NCBI GenBank assembly: GCA_029055435.1
Contig: JAIDDH010000131.1
Location: forward strand, 1-43,916
Direction: 5' to 3'
Length of the DNA: 43,916 nucleotides
Source: Acetatifactor sp.
Lineage (GTDB): Bacteria > Bacillota > Clostridia > Lachnospirales > Lachnospiraceae
Shown here: piece after piece, positions 16,854 through 27,068 of the stretch
How the letters are laid out: every line of letters starts with the position of its first letter
Position numbering within the stretch: the stretch's first letter is position 1
Made by a program: the position numbers and the translations under genes
Notes under the pieces: model-generated
Seen by the model: the letters and a program-made list of their open reading frames with translations, nothing else
What the model was told of the DNA's origin: nothing
The model's database searches: none

Positions 16854-18395
16854 CTATCCATTTTTTTCATCCGGGCATAACCGGTCATAATTCAGAGCAA
16901 ATATCTCCCGCTCCACCACAAATATATCCCTCATATCATCACAGCGTACCGCGAGATAATCTCCCGGTCTGCCCAGCAGATACTTGTTTTTATCCCACAG
17001 GGTAAACACCTTCACACCTTTTTCCAGCGGCCTCGCGTAAATGCGAAGCTGCCCTGTGGTAACGCATTTCCGAGCATAATCTGTCAGCACAAGACTCCTG
17101 CCGTCGTCCCGGTTCTTGACGACCGGCGCATATTCCGCCACGGCCCTGTAGTCCTTCATGGTATACCTCTCGTCCAACGTCTGGTAGATATGCTCAAACT
17201 CCGCCCTGTGCAGCGGAGAAACCTGACCCGTCACCCCGATGAGCAGGTATAAATCCTCTTCCACAGTCAGCTCCAAATCCCCCTCCTGCGTCCGGATGGT
17301 GATGGGAGCTCCCACCGGCAAAAGCTTATCAGCCTCCACATAGCCGACAGGTATACGCTTTTTCTCATAGAGCTCCATGCCCTGCGTGTCCGCCTGATAC
17401 TCCCCGGCATAAAGCACCTTAAAGCTGTCAAAGTACTCCACCATACGATTGTTAAAATATCCTTCCGCATGAAGTGTGGGATATTTCTCCTCATAGAGCT
17501 TCATACTGATAAAGCCGCCCGCCTTCTCGTAATGCCCTCCGCCGGAGCCGATTCCCTCCGCCAGATATCCCGCAAGCTCGCTCGCCTTGACTTCCTTGAT
17601 ACAACTGCGCACGGAATATTTGTAGCCGTCATTGCCCTCGTTGAACACCACACAGGTTTTTATCAAGTCCACCTGCAGCAGAAAATCACTGATGATACCC
17701 AATATATTGGGATCGCAGGGCTGCGCCTTGATGACGGAAAAACCATAATCATCATTAAAACTATAACGTATCATGGCCACTCCCGCAACCTCCAGCTCTC
17801 TCAGAGACAGATTGGAATTGCGAAGCAGAGTAATCAAACTCTTATCGTAGGGCACGGCCTCCCGCATATCCATATCCAGAGGATTATAGAGCTCGGAAAA
17901 CTGGTTGGTGTCCGTATACAGGCCATAATACAGCGCCGTTCCCAGCCCGGCCTCATCATTTATCTCATAACCGGCCTCCGTCAACATCTGCCACACCAAC
18001 GTACAGCAACTTCCCAGACCCGGCTTAATCAGGCTCAGCGGCACATCCTCTATCTCCCGCTGGTGATGGTCAATAATTGCCACCGCATCCGCCTGCAACG
18101 CCGTGACATTGCCCGCGCCGTACTGACAATCCACAGTAATCAGCAGTCCCTCTACCGGCGGCAGCTTTCCATCCAAAGGCTCCACATACTCTATGGGAAG
18201 CTTTAACTCCTCCACCAGCATTCTGAGATTGGATTTCTGAATCTGATTTTTACCGCTGTAGAGCAATCTCACCTGCTTGCCCCTGCTCTGAAAATAACAG
18301 TATAAGCCATAACCTGCCCCCAGCGCGTCCGCGTCGGGATTGTCATGGCATTGAATCGTTATGGGATTGTAGGACTCCAAATCGCTCAGCAACAT
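16854..18395 (-). CDS. DHH/DHHA1-family phosphoesterase with a long C-terminal extension
   Basis: 513 residues against about 320 for plain NrnA-type proteins. The DHH domain shows CHDNPDADALG (residues 17-27), the metal Asp in TVDCQYGAG, and IDHHQRE. The DHHA1 part shows GIGSGGGHYEKAGGF. After about residue 340 comes an extra region of about 170 residues with no motif that I recognise. Relatives cleave nanoRNA, pAp or cyclic dinucleotides. With a GGDEF/EAL protein in the same run, a signalling-nucleotide substrate is possible but unproven. AGAGG lies 9 bases before ATG 18395, 18 bases after the AICAR transformylase stop. Confidence 0.85.
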   Translation of the reverse strand: MLLSDLESYNPITIQCHDNPDADALGAGYGLYCYFQSRGKQVRLLYSGKNQIQKSNLRMLVEELKLPIEYVEPLDGKLPPVEGLLITVDCQYGAGNVTALQADAVAIIDHHQREIEDVPLSLIKPGLGSCCTLVWQMLTEAGYEINDEAGLGTALYYGLYTDTNQFSELYNPLDMDMREAVPYDKSLITLLRNSNLSLRELEVAGVAMIRYSFNDDYGFSVIKAQPCDPNILGIISDFLLQVDLIKTCVVFNEGNDGYKYSVRSCIKEVKASELAGYLAEGIGSGGGHYEKAGGFISMKLYEEKYPTLHAEGYFNNRMVEYFDSFKVLYAGEYQADTQGMELYEKKRIPVGYVEADKLLPVGAPITIRTQEGDLELTVEEDLYLLIGVTGQVSPLHRAEFEHIYQTLDERYTMKDYRAVAEYAPVVKNRDDGRSLVLTDYARKCVTTGQLRIYARPLEKGVKVFTLWDKNKYLLGRPGDYLAVRCDDMRDIFVVEREIFALNYDRLCPDEKNG

Positions 18396-18413
18396 CCCGT
18401 CGCACCTCTGCTT

Positions 18414-19592
18414 CTAATGATGGAACAGGCGGATGCCGGTGAAGGCCATCACCATGTCATATTTATTACAACAGTCAATCACGGCGTCATCCCGCACGGA
18501 GCCGCCGGGCTGAGCGATATACTTCACGCCGCTCTTGTGAGCCCGCTCGATATTGTCGGAGAAGGGAAAGAACGCATCAGAGCCCAGCGTCACATCCTGC
18601 ATCTTATCCAGCCATGCCCTTTTCTCCTCCCGGGTAAACACAGGGGGCTTTACTTTAAAAGTTTTCTCCCACACGCCGTCCGCCAGCACATCCATATACT
18701 CATCGCCCATGTAGACGTCGATGGCATTGTCTCTGTCCGCCCTGCCCAGGCCGTCCACAAACTGAAGGCCCATCACCTGAGGCGACTGGCGCAGAAACCA
18801 GTTGTCAGCCTTCTGACCCGCAAGCCTCGTGCAGTGGATGCGGGACTGCTGCCCCGCGCCGATACCGATGGCCTGACCGCCCTTTACATAACACACCGAG
18901 TTGGACTGCGTGTACTTCAATGTGATCAGCGCAACCTTCATATCGATCATTGCGGACTCGGGAATCTCTTTATTATTGGTAACCAGATTGGAGAGAAGCC
19001 CTCCGTCGATATCAAGCTCATTTCTGCCCTGCTCAAAAGTAATGCCATACACCTGCTTCTTCTCCACCGGAGCAGGCACATAAGAGGGGTCTATCTGAAT
19101 CACATTGTAGCCGCCCTTTTTCTTCTCCTTCAGGAGCGCCAGGGCCTCGTCCGTGTATCCGGGAGCAATCACACCATCGGATACCTCACGCTTGATCAGT
19201 CTGGCGGTATCCGCATCGCAGATGTCAGAGAGCGCAATAAAATCGCCGAAAGAGGACATTCTGTCCGCCCCCCGGGCTCTGGCATAGGCACATGCAAGAG
19301 GCGAGAGCTCACCCAGATCGTCCACCCAGTAAATCTTTGCCAGTGTATCATCCAACGGAAGACCTACCGCTGCCCCGGCGGGGGACACATGCTTGAAAGA
19401 TGTGGCGGCGGGAAGACCCGTGGCCGCTTTCAGCTCCTTCACAAGCTGCCAGCCGTTGAAGGCATCCAGAAAATTGATATAGCCGGGCTTTCCGTTCAGG
19501 ACAGTGACCGGAAGCTCACTGCCATCCTCCATATAGATGCGGGAAGGCTTCTGATTGGGATTGCACCCATACTTTAACTCCATCTCATTCAT
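18414..19592 (-). CDS. purH: Stand-alone AICAR transformylase (PurH C-terminal-domain type)
   Basis: 392 residues. It matches only the formyltransferase half of ordinary bifunctional PurH, which adds the formyl group from 10-formyl-tetrahydrofolate to AICAR to give FAICAR. Key blocks: MELKYGCNPNQKP, SFKHVSPAGAAVG (catalytic Lys-His pair), LKYTQSNSV, IGIGAGQQSR, and SDAFFPFSDNIERA with AQPGGSVRDD. The MGS-like IMP cyclohydrolase half is absent; the gene just upstream encodes a PurO-type cyclohydrolase that replaces it. The two are 18 bases apart on the same strand. Confidence 0.93.
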   Translation of the reverse strand: MNEMELKYGCNPNQKPSRIYMEDGSELPVTVLNGKPGYINFLDAFNGWQLVKELKAATGLPAATSFKHVSPAGAAVGLPLDDTLAKIYWVDDLGELSPLACAYARARGADRMSSFGDFIALSDICDADTARLIKREVSDGVIAPGYTDEALALLKEKKKGGYNVIQIDPSYVPAPVEKKQVYGITFEQGRNELDIDGGLLSNLVTNNKEIPESAMIDMKVALITLKYTQSNSVCYVKGGQAIGIGAGQQSRIHCTRLAGQKADNWFLRQSPQVMGLQFVDGLGRADRDNAIDVYMGDEYMDVLADGVWEKTFKVKPPVFTREEKRAWLDKMQDVTLGSDAFFPFSDNIERAHKSGVKYIAQPGGSVRDDAVIDCCNKYDMVMAFTGIRLFHH

Positions 19593-19610
19593 GATCTGCT
19601 CTCCTTTGAT

Positions 19611-20318
19611 TTATGCATTTTTATTGATGATTTTCGTGCGGTACTCACCTGTGGCAATGTCGATATAGCGCACAAAGAGAGAAACCTTATTGTCCTCGTT
19701 TAAGCTGCTCCAGAGCATCTGTGTGAAGGCGTCCATGTCATCGGACATCTCCACCTCCTTCGGCTCGCCGTAGAAGCTGGGCAGCGGATTGCCGTCATGC
19801 AGATAGGTATGGATAAAACGTCCCTCTCCCGCTTTAGGATTGTCATAGGTATAAGTATAGCGATTGCAGCAAGCAGGATCGCCGTTATTGCTCTTTAAAA
19901 TGGACATTGCATAGTCATAGCTCCCGTTCTCCACATGAAGCACACCTGAGATGCGGGGAGTGTAATTGGGACCATCGGGTTCAAACTCCCGCGTTCTCAG
20001 AGACTCCTCAAAAGTCTTGCCCGCCTGCAGACCATCATAGACTGTGTCGGTCTGGTCGCCGTTTGTCACAATGGTGTCATGCCCCAGCACACGCACCGGA
20101 GCATAGATGATCAGACTGGGATCCTCCAGCTTTGAGGGGTCATATGCCTGGGTGCGAATCCCCTGACCATCCTCCACAAACACGCGGTTTCGGCTGTTGG
20201 AACTCCTGCCCATGATAAAATATGCTGTCACCGCATACTTTCCATCCGGAGTACGCCCGATGACAATTCCTCTGCCGGGGTACGCATTATTCTTCAACTC
20301 CTGTTCCAGTGATAACAT
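19611..20318 (-). CDS. purO: PurO-type IMP cyclohydrolase
   Basis: 235 residues. It resembles the archaeal PurO family, which closes FAICAR to IMP: NAYPGRGIVIGRTPDGKYAVTAYFIMGRS, YAPVRVLGHDTIVTNGDQTDT, and NYTPRISGVL. This fold is unrelated to the MGS-like cyclohydrolase of bacterial PurH. GGAGGAAGG just upstream of ATG 20318 selects that start over the in-frame ATG 20348. Next to the stand-alone transformylase it completes the last two steps of IMP synthesis. It sits 40 bases after the GGDEF/EAL gene. Confidence 0.88.
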   Translation of the reverse strand: MLSLEQELKNNAYPGRGIVIGRTPDGKYAVTAYFIMGRSSNSRNRVFVEDGQGIRTQAYDPSKLEDPSLIIYAPVRVLGHDTIVTNGDQTDTVYDGLQAGKTFEESLRTREFEPDGPNYTPRISGVLHVENGSYDYAMSILKSNNGDPACCNRYTYTYDNPKAGEGRFIHTYLHDGNPLPSFYGEPKEVEMSDDMDAFTQMLWSSLNEDNKVSLFVRYIDIATGEYRTKIINKNA

Positions 20319-20358
20319 AAAACCTTCCTCCATGTATATTATTTCCAAATTATGTAGA

Positions 20359-22956
20359 CTACTTTACATATATTTCTTCAAACAACCGTCCGGGCATAGG
20401 CTTGTCGAAATAATAGCCCTGCGCATATTTTACCTTCATGCCCTGCAGCACTTTGTACTGGGCAGGACCTTCGATACCCTCCACACAGATGCTTGCGCCG
20501 ATGGTCTCTGCCAGCTCCGCCACCATCTTGATAAAGGACTGTGAATAGGCGTCCTTCGCCAGCTCCCGCGCAAAGCTCTGATCCACCTTGATGATATCGA
20601 AGGATATCTCGCGGATATGATTCAGGGAAGAATAGCCCGTGCCAAAATCATCCAGCGCGATTCTTACTCCCAGCGCCCTGACAGCATCTAATATCTCCTG
20701 CATACGCCCCATATCATTGATGGCCAGACTCTCCGTTACCTCCAGCGTCAGATTGGACGGCCGGATGTCTGTCTCCTCTATGGCTGCGCGCACGTTTTCC
20801 ACCACATTACTCTGTAAAAGCTGTACCATCGACAGATTAACATGCACCTTATAATCGGGATGCCCCTCATCGTTCCACCTCTTACAGTAGCGGCAGGCTT
20901 CCAACAACACATAATTTCCAATGGGATTAATCAGGCCCAGATACTCCGCAATCGGGATAAATTCCTCAGGAGCCATAAAACCCTGTCTGGCGCTGTTCCA
21001 GCGAATCAGCGCCTCCGCTCCCTCGCAGACCGGCTTCTCCCCCTGGATATTCATGATAGGCTGGAAATACACCTCAAACTCCTGATACCCCTCCGTGGCG
21101 GCATCCCGCATACTTTTCTCCATATCCAGTCGTCTGCCCGACTGGGAATTCCGGCTCTCGCTGTATCTGGCAAGCCGGTTCTTTCCGCCCTTCTTCGCCT
21201 CATCCATGGCGACATCCGCCTTGCTGACCAGAGTGGCCACATCATTGCCCTCATCCGGGAAAGTGACGATTCCCATGCTGGCGGCACAATAATAGTCCGC
21301 GTCCTTCAGATACCATGGCTTCTTGAAAATCTCCCGTATCTCCTCCAGGATATCGTCCACTCTGCGATAGGCCTCCGGCGAAAGCACTATCATAAATTCA
21401 TCGCCGCCCATGCGGTAACAGCTGCCCTCCAGCCCCTGCACACGCTGCAGGGAGTGTGAGATGGACTTTAACAGGATATCGCCGTACTGATGTCCCAGCT
21501 CATCATTAATATGTCTAAAATCATCCAAATCCAGATAGAGGATTGCGCCTTGCTCCCTTGTCTTTGAGGCTTCCTCAATCTGTCTGGCTAAATCCCGCTC
21601 AAAAGACATCCGATTGTACAGCCCTGTGAGGAAATCCGTGTCGGCCTGCTGCTCAATTTTCCTCTGATACAGCTTCCTGTCCGTGATATCATAGAACGAA
21701 TACAGGATGGCACTCCGCCCGTCCATCCATGAGATTTCCTGATAAAGCATCTCATACCAGCGGGACCTCTCCTCGTGAAAAATCTCCGAGACGCCGCCCT
21801 CACGATCCTTGCGAACCCCCTGCTCCAACAGCTCTTCCAGACGCTTTTCCTTCAGCTCCGTGGCAAAGGCATTGTGCAGCTTTCTGTTAGCAAACAACAT
21901 ATCGCCCGTGCGTTTATCCTTCACATAGATGGCACTTCCCACATTGTCCAGAATAGTCTCCAGCGCTGTGTAGGAACCTGTCAGAGATTTTTTTTGCATC
22001 CGCCTGGTCAAAATACTCTGCAACAGCTTCACCGCATCCGCCGTGTACTTCACCTCAGAAGTCTCCCAATTATGGCTTCCGCTGCGGTACTCTACCGTCA
22101 ACACCATCCTGTCATCGTCTTCCTGCAGAGCCACCGGGAACACCATGATTGCAGACCAGCCGTAATAATCGGCCTCCCACATATGCTCACCGGGAATGGC
22201 GCCGGTGGAGAATACTAAAGGCTTGTCTGTCTGAAACAGCGTACACGCATCCAGTCCGCTGGTTTTGTCAAAGGGCGAAATCACACCCCGATTACACCAC
22301 TGACTCACCAAATCCATACTGCGCTCATCAGTGTTCAAACGGAAGAGCGCAGCAGACTCCGTTCCCAGATGCTGTCCCAGAATCCTCAGCCATCTCTCCA
22401 GCACGACCTCCATCTGCTCATCGCTGTCCAACAACTGTACTATGCTGGTGGTGGCCTCTATACGCTGTAAATCCCTGCTCATTTTCTGCTGTTCCAAAAG
22501 GCTTTTGCGGCTCTCCATCTCCGCGTTCAGACGCGCCATTTTATTTTTGTAAAAAACACGGCTGGCATTTCTCAAAAAATCCAATACCTGCCCAAACTTT
22601 CCCTCCTCACGGTTAGAGCAGTCAAACAAAAGCCAGTAAAAGAGAAATTCTTCCTCCACGAAGACTGAGAGCGCCGCTACCCTGCCCCCGGGGAAATTCT
22701 CTATCGCCATATCCTCCAAACATCCCGGCTCCACCCGCTCCAGAGCTCGCTGCGTGTACGGGGATACCCGCAAAGCCTGCAATTCATCCCGTGAAAGTCC
22801 CTCAAACACACCTGAACCAGTGTTTGACAATTCCGTCAGGGACTCACGAAAAATATTCAGACAACAGGCATACACTCCCGCAACTCTGCAGAACTCATTC
22901 TGCAGACGCTGCAACTCTTCCCGATTAACCAATTCCTGAAATGATATACTTTGCAC
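20359..22956 (-). CDS. Soluble cyclic-di-GMP protein: sensor domains, PAS, GGDEF and EAL
   Basis: 865 residues from GTG 22956, chosen because GGAGG lies 6 bases upstream; no membrane helix is evident. N-terminal about 150 residues are an unassigned sensor region. A GAF-like domain follows (about 170-320), then a PAS-like domain (about 340-435). The GGDEF domain has an intact RMGGDEF active site near 520, and TDFLTGLYNR at its start. The EAL domain (about 630-865) keeps EALIRW, NLSM, EVTES, DDFGTGYSS, KVDQSF and VEG. There is no RxxD inhibitory site five residues before GGDEF (the position reads LEGS). Both synthesis and breakdown of c-di-GMP look possible; which dominates cannot be told. Confidence 0.92.
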   Translation of the reverse strand: MQSISFQELVNREELQRLQNEFCRVAGVYACCLNIFRESLTELSNTGSGVFEGLSRDELQALRVSPYTQRALERVEPGCLEDMAIENFPGGRVAALSVFVEEEFLFYWLLFDCSNREEGKFGQVLDFLRNASRVFYKNKMARLNAEMESRKSLLEQQKMSRDLQRIEATTSIVQLLDSDEQMEVVLERWLRILGQHLGTESAALFRLNTDERSMDLVSQWCNRGVISPFDKTSGLDACTLFQTDKPLVFSTGAIPGEHMWEADYYGWSAIMVFPVALQEDDDRMVLTVEYRSGSHNWETSEVKYTADAVKLLQSILTRRMQKKSLTGSYTALETILDNVGSAIYVKDKRTGDMLFANRKLHNAFATELKEKRLEELLEQGVRKDREGGVSEIFHEERSRWYEMLYQEISWMDGRSAILYSFYDITDRKLYQRKIEQQADTDFLTGLYNRMSFERDLARQIEEASKTREQGAILYLDLDDFRHINDELGHQYGDILLKSISHSLQRVQGLEGSCYRMGGDEFMIVLSPEAYRRVDDILEEIREIFKKPWYLKDADYYCAASMGIVTFPDEGNDVATLVSKADVAMDEAKKGGKNRLARYSESRNSQSGRRLDMEKSMRDAATEGYQEFEVYFQPIMNIQGEKPVCEGAEALIRWNSARQGFMAPEEFIPIAEYLGLINPIGNYVLLEACRYCKRWNDEGHPDYKVHVNLSMVQLLQSNVVENVRAAIEETDIRPSNLTLEVTESLAINDMGRMQEILDAVRALGVRIALDDFGTGYSSLNHIREISFDIIKVDQSFARELAKDAYSQSFIKMVAELAETIGASICVEGIEGPAQYKVLQGMKVKYAQGYYFDKPMPGRLFEEIYVK

Positions 22957-23102
22957 AACCGGCCTCCATACACTATAAGCCACTATAGGCTAGACTCAGG
23001 CATTATTAAATATATGTTATCACATTTGTGGGCAGATACGCAATCTCAATATGAAAATTATGTACAAATTTGGTGACAGGATATATTTCCTTATATTTTA
23101 TA

Positions 23103-23134
23103 AAAGCAGCGAACCGTTCCCTGTTCGCTGCTTT
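23103..23134 (-). terminator. Terminator after the frameshifted Rpn-type gene
   Basis: AAAGCAGCGAAC (23103-23114) and GTTCGCTGCTTT (23123-23134) form a perfect 12-base stem with an 8-base loop. On the minus strand it is followed by TATAAAAT; on plus by CTGTC. It probably acts mainly on the minus strand. Confidence 0.75.
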
Positions 23135-23146
23135 CTGTCACCTTTG

Positions 23147-24114
23147 TTATACCAATGTGAGCTCTTCCCTCTGGATGATAGCTTTTATTTCCTCTTCATC
23201 CTTATTAATGAGGTTCGCAATATCCTCCAGTGCATAACCACTCTTATACATAGTAATTATAACCTCTGCCTTACCTTTTTCAATACCTCTTTCGATACCT
23301 TCTTCCAAAATCCTCTGACTCAGATTACACATAACGCTCACATCCTTTCTCATGTTATCTTCAACCGGAATGTTGTACTCTGCTTCTATTATATTAAGTT
23401 TCTCTTCAACAGTTAAACCCATTGACAGCAAGGCACCCAACAGGCGGTGCAGCTCATATTGCTCATCATGCCCCGGCAATTCGTTTGACAGACCAATCAT
23501 AACAATATTCAGTAGATCAAGCCGCCCCTTCCATTGATAGTTTCCCACCAGCTTATCATTTGTCAAATGCACATAATCCATACAGTCTTCGTCCACGTTC
23601 ATACATATCCAGATTGAGAAAACACGCTTTATGTCATTATAATTGCTGTTTACAAAATCTCTTTCTGTGATGAAACCAGACGGCTTACATAAAAAATTGC
23701 TCTGTTTAGGATATCGTACTTCACAGGTTCACTCTTCTGGGCCTCTACATTGACAATAATCTGAGACAGTCCATCTTTCGTGCGAACATAAAATACAATG
23801 TCAAACCGTATCATTCCCTCGTTAATTTCCGAATTCTCCGAGTTAAGGCCCACTATCCGCTGTCCCTGATGTTCTGCCATAGCATTCGTCAGACCCAGCG
23901 CCATAGGAACTACGCTGATATAAGGCTCTCCCTCGATAAAAGGCACGACATCCTGCGGACTCATTCCGGCGAACTCATCAATCGTTTTAATCAATATATA
24001 CGCCAGAATATGCTTATGGCCCAGCAATCGCTTTGCCTTATCATCATATTGAGCCTCAACATCCGCCGCTATTACAGCATTTTTCATTTCTGTATCCATG
24101 GATATTTGATCCAT
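23147..24114 (-). pseudogene. Frameshifted Rpn-type PD-(D/E)XK nuclease ('putative transposase' family)
   Basis: The first part (ATG 24114, AAAGGAGG 4 bases upstream) carries the nuclease core: VEAQYDDKAKRLL, MIRFDIVFYV (metal Asp) and IIVNVEAQK (ExQ variant). It ends early at TAA 23650. The continuation FVNSNYNDIKRVFSIWICMNV is in another frame and runs to 23147 with the family's C-terminal tail (EEGIERGIEKGKAEVI). A small deletion in the GA-rich stretch near 23655-23665 would explain the break. Intact relatives promote RecA-independent DNA exchange (Rpn proteins). Upstream there is a good promoter; downstream a strong terminator. Confidence 0.85.
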
Positions 24115-24182
24115 ATATCCTCCTTTGTAGATACAGCAAGACTGTACACCTTATAGAAGAGAGGTATACAAATCCTGCTTAT

Positions 24183-24211
24183 ATTATATCTTGCTTTTTT
24201 CACGGAGGCAA
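24183..24211 (-). promoter_or_regulatory. Promoter upstream of the frameshifted Rpn-type gene, overlapped by an inverted repeat
   Basis: Minus strand -35 TTGCCT (24206-24211), a 17-base spacer, and -10 TATAAT (24183-24188). Inverted repeat GGAGGC/GCCTCC (24204-24209 and 24222-24227) covers the -35 box and may be an operator. Confidence 0.7.
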
Positions 24212-24410
24212 CTATAAATCCGCCTCCACAATATCCTATCTTTCTGACTTTTACTTGTAACAATTTGGTGACAGTTCACCCTAAAACACTATGCTTACTG
24301 CTTGTTGCCTTTTGAGTAAAATCATAACTTTCACGGTAATAGAATGAAAATATCAGAGATGGAAAACCATAATCAGGAGAGTTCCTGCCCGACAGTGGGA
24401 GATTTTAAAA

Positions 24411-24569
24411 TCAAAGAGTGATTGCTATATCTCCCTTTTCTTTACAGGAGATACTAATATAACTATTATACCTCTTACTATACCATTTTTTCCCGAACAT
24501 ACACAGATAGTCCAGCGCCGTCTGCAGCGATACACCCAGCTTTATCCTGCCGCAGTTGCCACTGTCCAT
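24411..24569 (-). CDS. Possible 52-residue small protein behind the orphan leader
   Basis: ATG 24569 has AAGG five bases upstream. The frame (MDSGNCGRIKLGVSLQTALDY..., ending GDIAITL) runs to TGA 24411. It directly follows the promoter/leader cassette shared with the second Rpn-type gene. The composition is plausible for a small protein, but no family is recognised; it may be a gene remnant. Confidence 0.35.
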   Translation of the reverse strand: MDSGNCGRIKLGVSLQTALDYLCMFGKKWYSKRYNSYISISCKEKGDIAITL

Positions 24570-24574
24570 ATTTA

Positions 24575-24703
24575 CCTTGTACTCAATTCAAGTGGAAAAA
24601 GGCATCATTGCCGTGGCAGAACCGCCATAGAAAAACTTGAATAGATAGAACGTGATTTTACGTTTAGTAAAATTATTGTAATGCAGGACTGTTCAGCTGT
24701 CAA
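24575..24703 (-). repeat. Orphan copy of a promoter/leader cassette
   Basis: Minus strand promoter TTGACA (24698-24703), a 17-base spacer, TACAAT (24675-24680), then a leader with TTTTTCTATGGCGGTTCTGCCACGGCAATGATG-like sequence ending in TTTTTCCACTT. The same order and near-identical blocks occur at 34415-34515 in front of the second Rpn-type gene. Here no intact Rpn gene follows directly. Confidence 0.65.
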
Positions 24704-24721
24704 GTGTTGCGTTGAAACAAG

Positions 24722-24772
24722 ATAGGGGACGGATTGACAACCCAACCCGGTTGCCAATCCGTCCCCTATTTT
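24722..24772 (-). terminator. Long GC-rich palindrome downstream of guaB
   Basis: GGGGACGGATTG and CAATCCGTCCCC are perfect 12-base arms around an 18-base centre that is itself partly paired (CAACC/GGTTG). On the plus strand it runs into TATTTT; on the minus strand it is preceded by AAAATA and followed by TATCTTGTTT. It can terminate guaB transcription. The GGGGACGG arm also resembles dispersed palindromic repeats of Firmicutes. Confidence 0.65.
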
Positions 24773-24821
24773 CCTTCTGCCGACACCATGTAAACAGCAA
24801 TCATAACATGTGCCAGAGTAA

Positions 24822-26341
<1,520 letters not shown>

Positions 26342-26349
26342 GCCGATTT

Positions 26350-26844
26350 TTAATCGTTGAAAACCTTTCTGGGCGCAACATTTTTTAATGCCTTTATCAT
26401 ATCCTCGGAGGGACTCAGAATTACCTTCACACCGCCCTCATAGTACATTGCATAGCGTCCGTCCGGCTGAAGCTCCTGACCGATACTGTAATCCACGATT
26501 TTCACATTGCGGTTTTTGAAGCTGTCCAGATGCCATGAGTTAATCGGAGCAAAAGCCTCCATGCGGTCCAGACTGTAAGTTGCCACACGCTTTCTCCTGG
26601 ACTGAGCCAATATTTTGTCCACTACAAGCTCCTTATCCAGATAGAGATATTCATACTCCACATGAGAATATAAATTTGCAAAATAAGCGCCCACTCCGGT
26701 TCCCATGGCAAGCAGCATGGCAATCGGAAACATAAACATGGTGAGACAAAACAATACAGTCAAAACAATCAAAATAACTGTCACCGCTTTTGCAGCCCCG
26801 GATTTTTTTGCCTGAACCAGACATTCCACATAGGTATCACTCAT
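26350..26844 (-). CDS. DUF6106-type membrane protein
   Basis: 164 residues. Starts MSDTYVECLVQAKK; two adjacent hydrophobic helices (about residues 20-58, VTVILIVLTVLFCLTMFMF and the GVGAYF segment), then a soluble domain of about 100 residues (EYLYLDKELVVDKILAQSRRKRV ... YEGGVKVILSPSEDMIKAL). This matches the DUF6106 family as I recall it; the second half resembles membrane-proximal PH-like domains in outline. The longer open frame to 26985 lacks a ribosome site; AGGTGG lies 7 bases before ATG 26844. Function unknown. Confidence 0.8.
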   Translation of the reverse strand: MSDTYVECLVQAKKSGAAKAVTVILIVLTVLFCLTMFMFPIAMLLAMGTGVGAYFANLYSHVEYEYLYLDKELVVDKILAQSRRKRVATYSLDRMEAFAPINSWHLDSFKNRNVKIVDYSIGQELQPDGRYAMYYEGGVKVILSPSEDMIKALKNVAPRKVFND

Positions 26845-26904
26845 CGATTCCACCTGTCCTTTTCTCTTTATTTTAAATATTTTTTCATTAAACCTGATAG
26901 GTTT

Positions 26905-26933
26905 ATGATATAACATTCGCCGCTTAGTTGCAA
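26905..26933 (-). promoter_or_regulatory. Promoter for the DUF6106 gene
   Basis: Minus strand TTGCAA (26928-26933), a 17-base spacer, TATCAT (26905-26910), about 60 bases before the start. Confidence 0.5.
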
Positions 26934-26984
26934 GGCAGACCCTGATTTTTATTCTTTTTTTAGATTCAGATAATTTTTGTTTCA

Positions 26985-27023
26985 TTGACTTTCCCGGAGA
27001 AAATTATTATGATAGTAATAATT
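26985..27023 (+). promoter_or_regulatory. Promoter with an overlapping palindrome for the gene at 27069
   Basis: -35 TTGACT (26985-26990), a 17-base spacer, -10 TATGAT (27008-27013). A perfect inverted repeat AATTATTA/TAATAATT (27002-27009 and 27016-27023) covers the -10 box, a typical repressor position. Confidence 0.65.
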
Positions 27024-27068
27024 ATTTTATACGAAAGCAATGAATCCAGCAAAGGGAGGAAATCTGAT

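Larger units (their letters stand above)
23061..24274 (+). repeat. Direct repeats flanking the frameshifted Rpn-type gene
   Basis: TGTACAAATTTGGTGACAG (23061-23079) and TGTAACAATTTGGTGACAG (24256-24274) agree at 17 of 19 positions and bracket the gene with its promoter and terminator. A partial inverted copy (CTGTCACCTTTGTT, 23135-23148) lies just after the terminator stem. They could be insertion-generated or unit ends. Confidence 0.6.

Noticed and set aside
18345..19577. 410-codon plus-strand frame
   Set aside because: Antisense to the AICAR transformylase gene, whose motifs are unmistakable.
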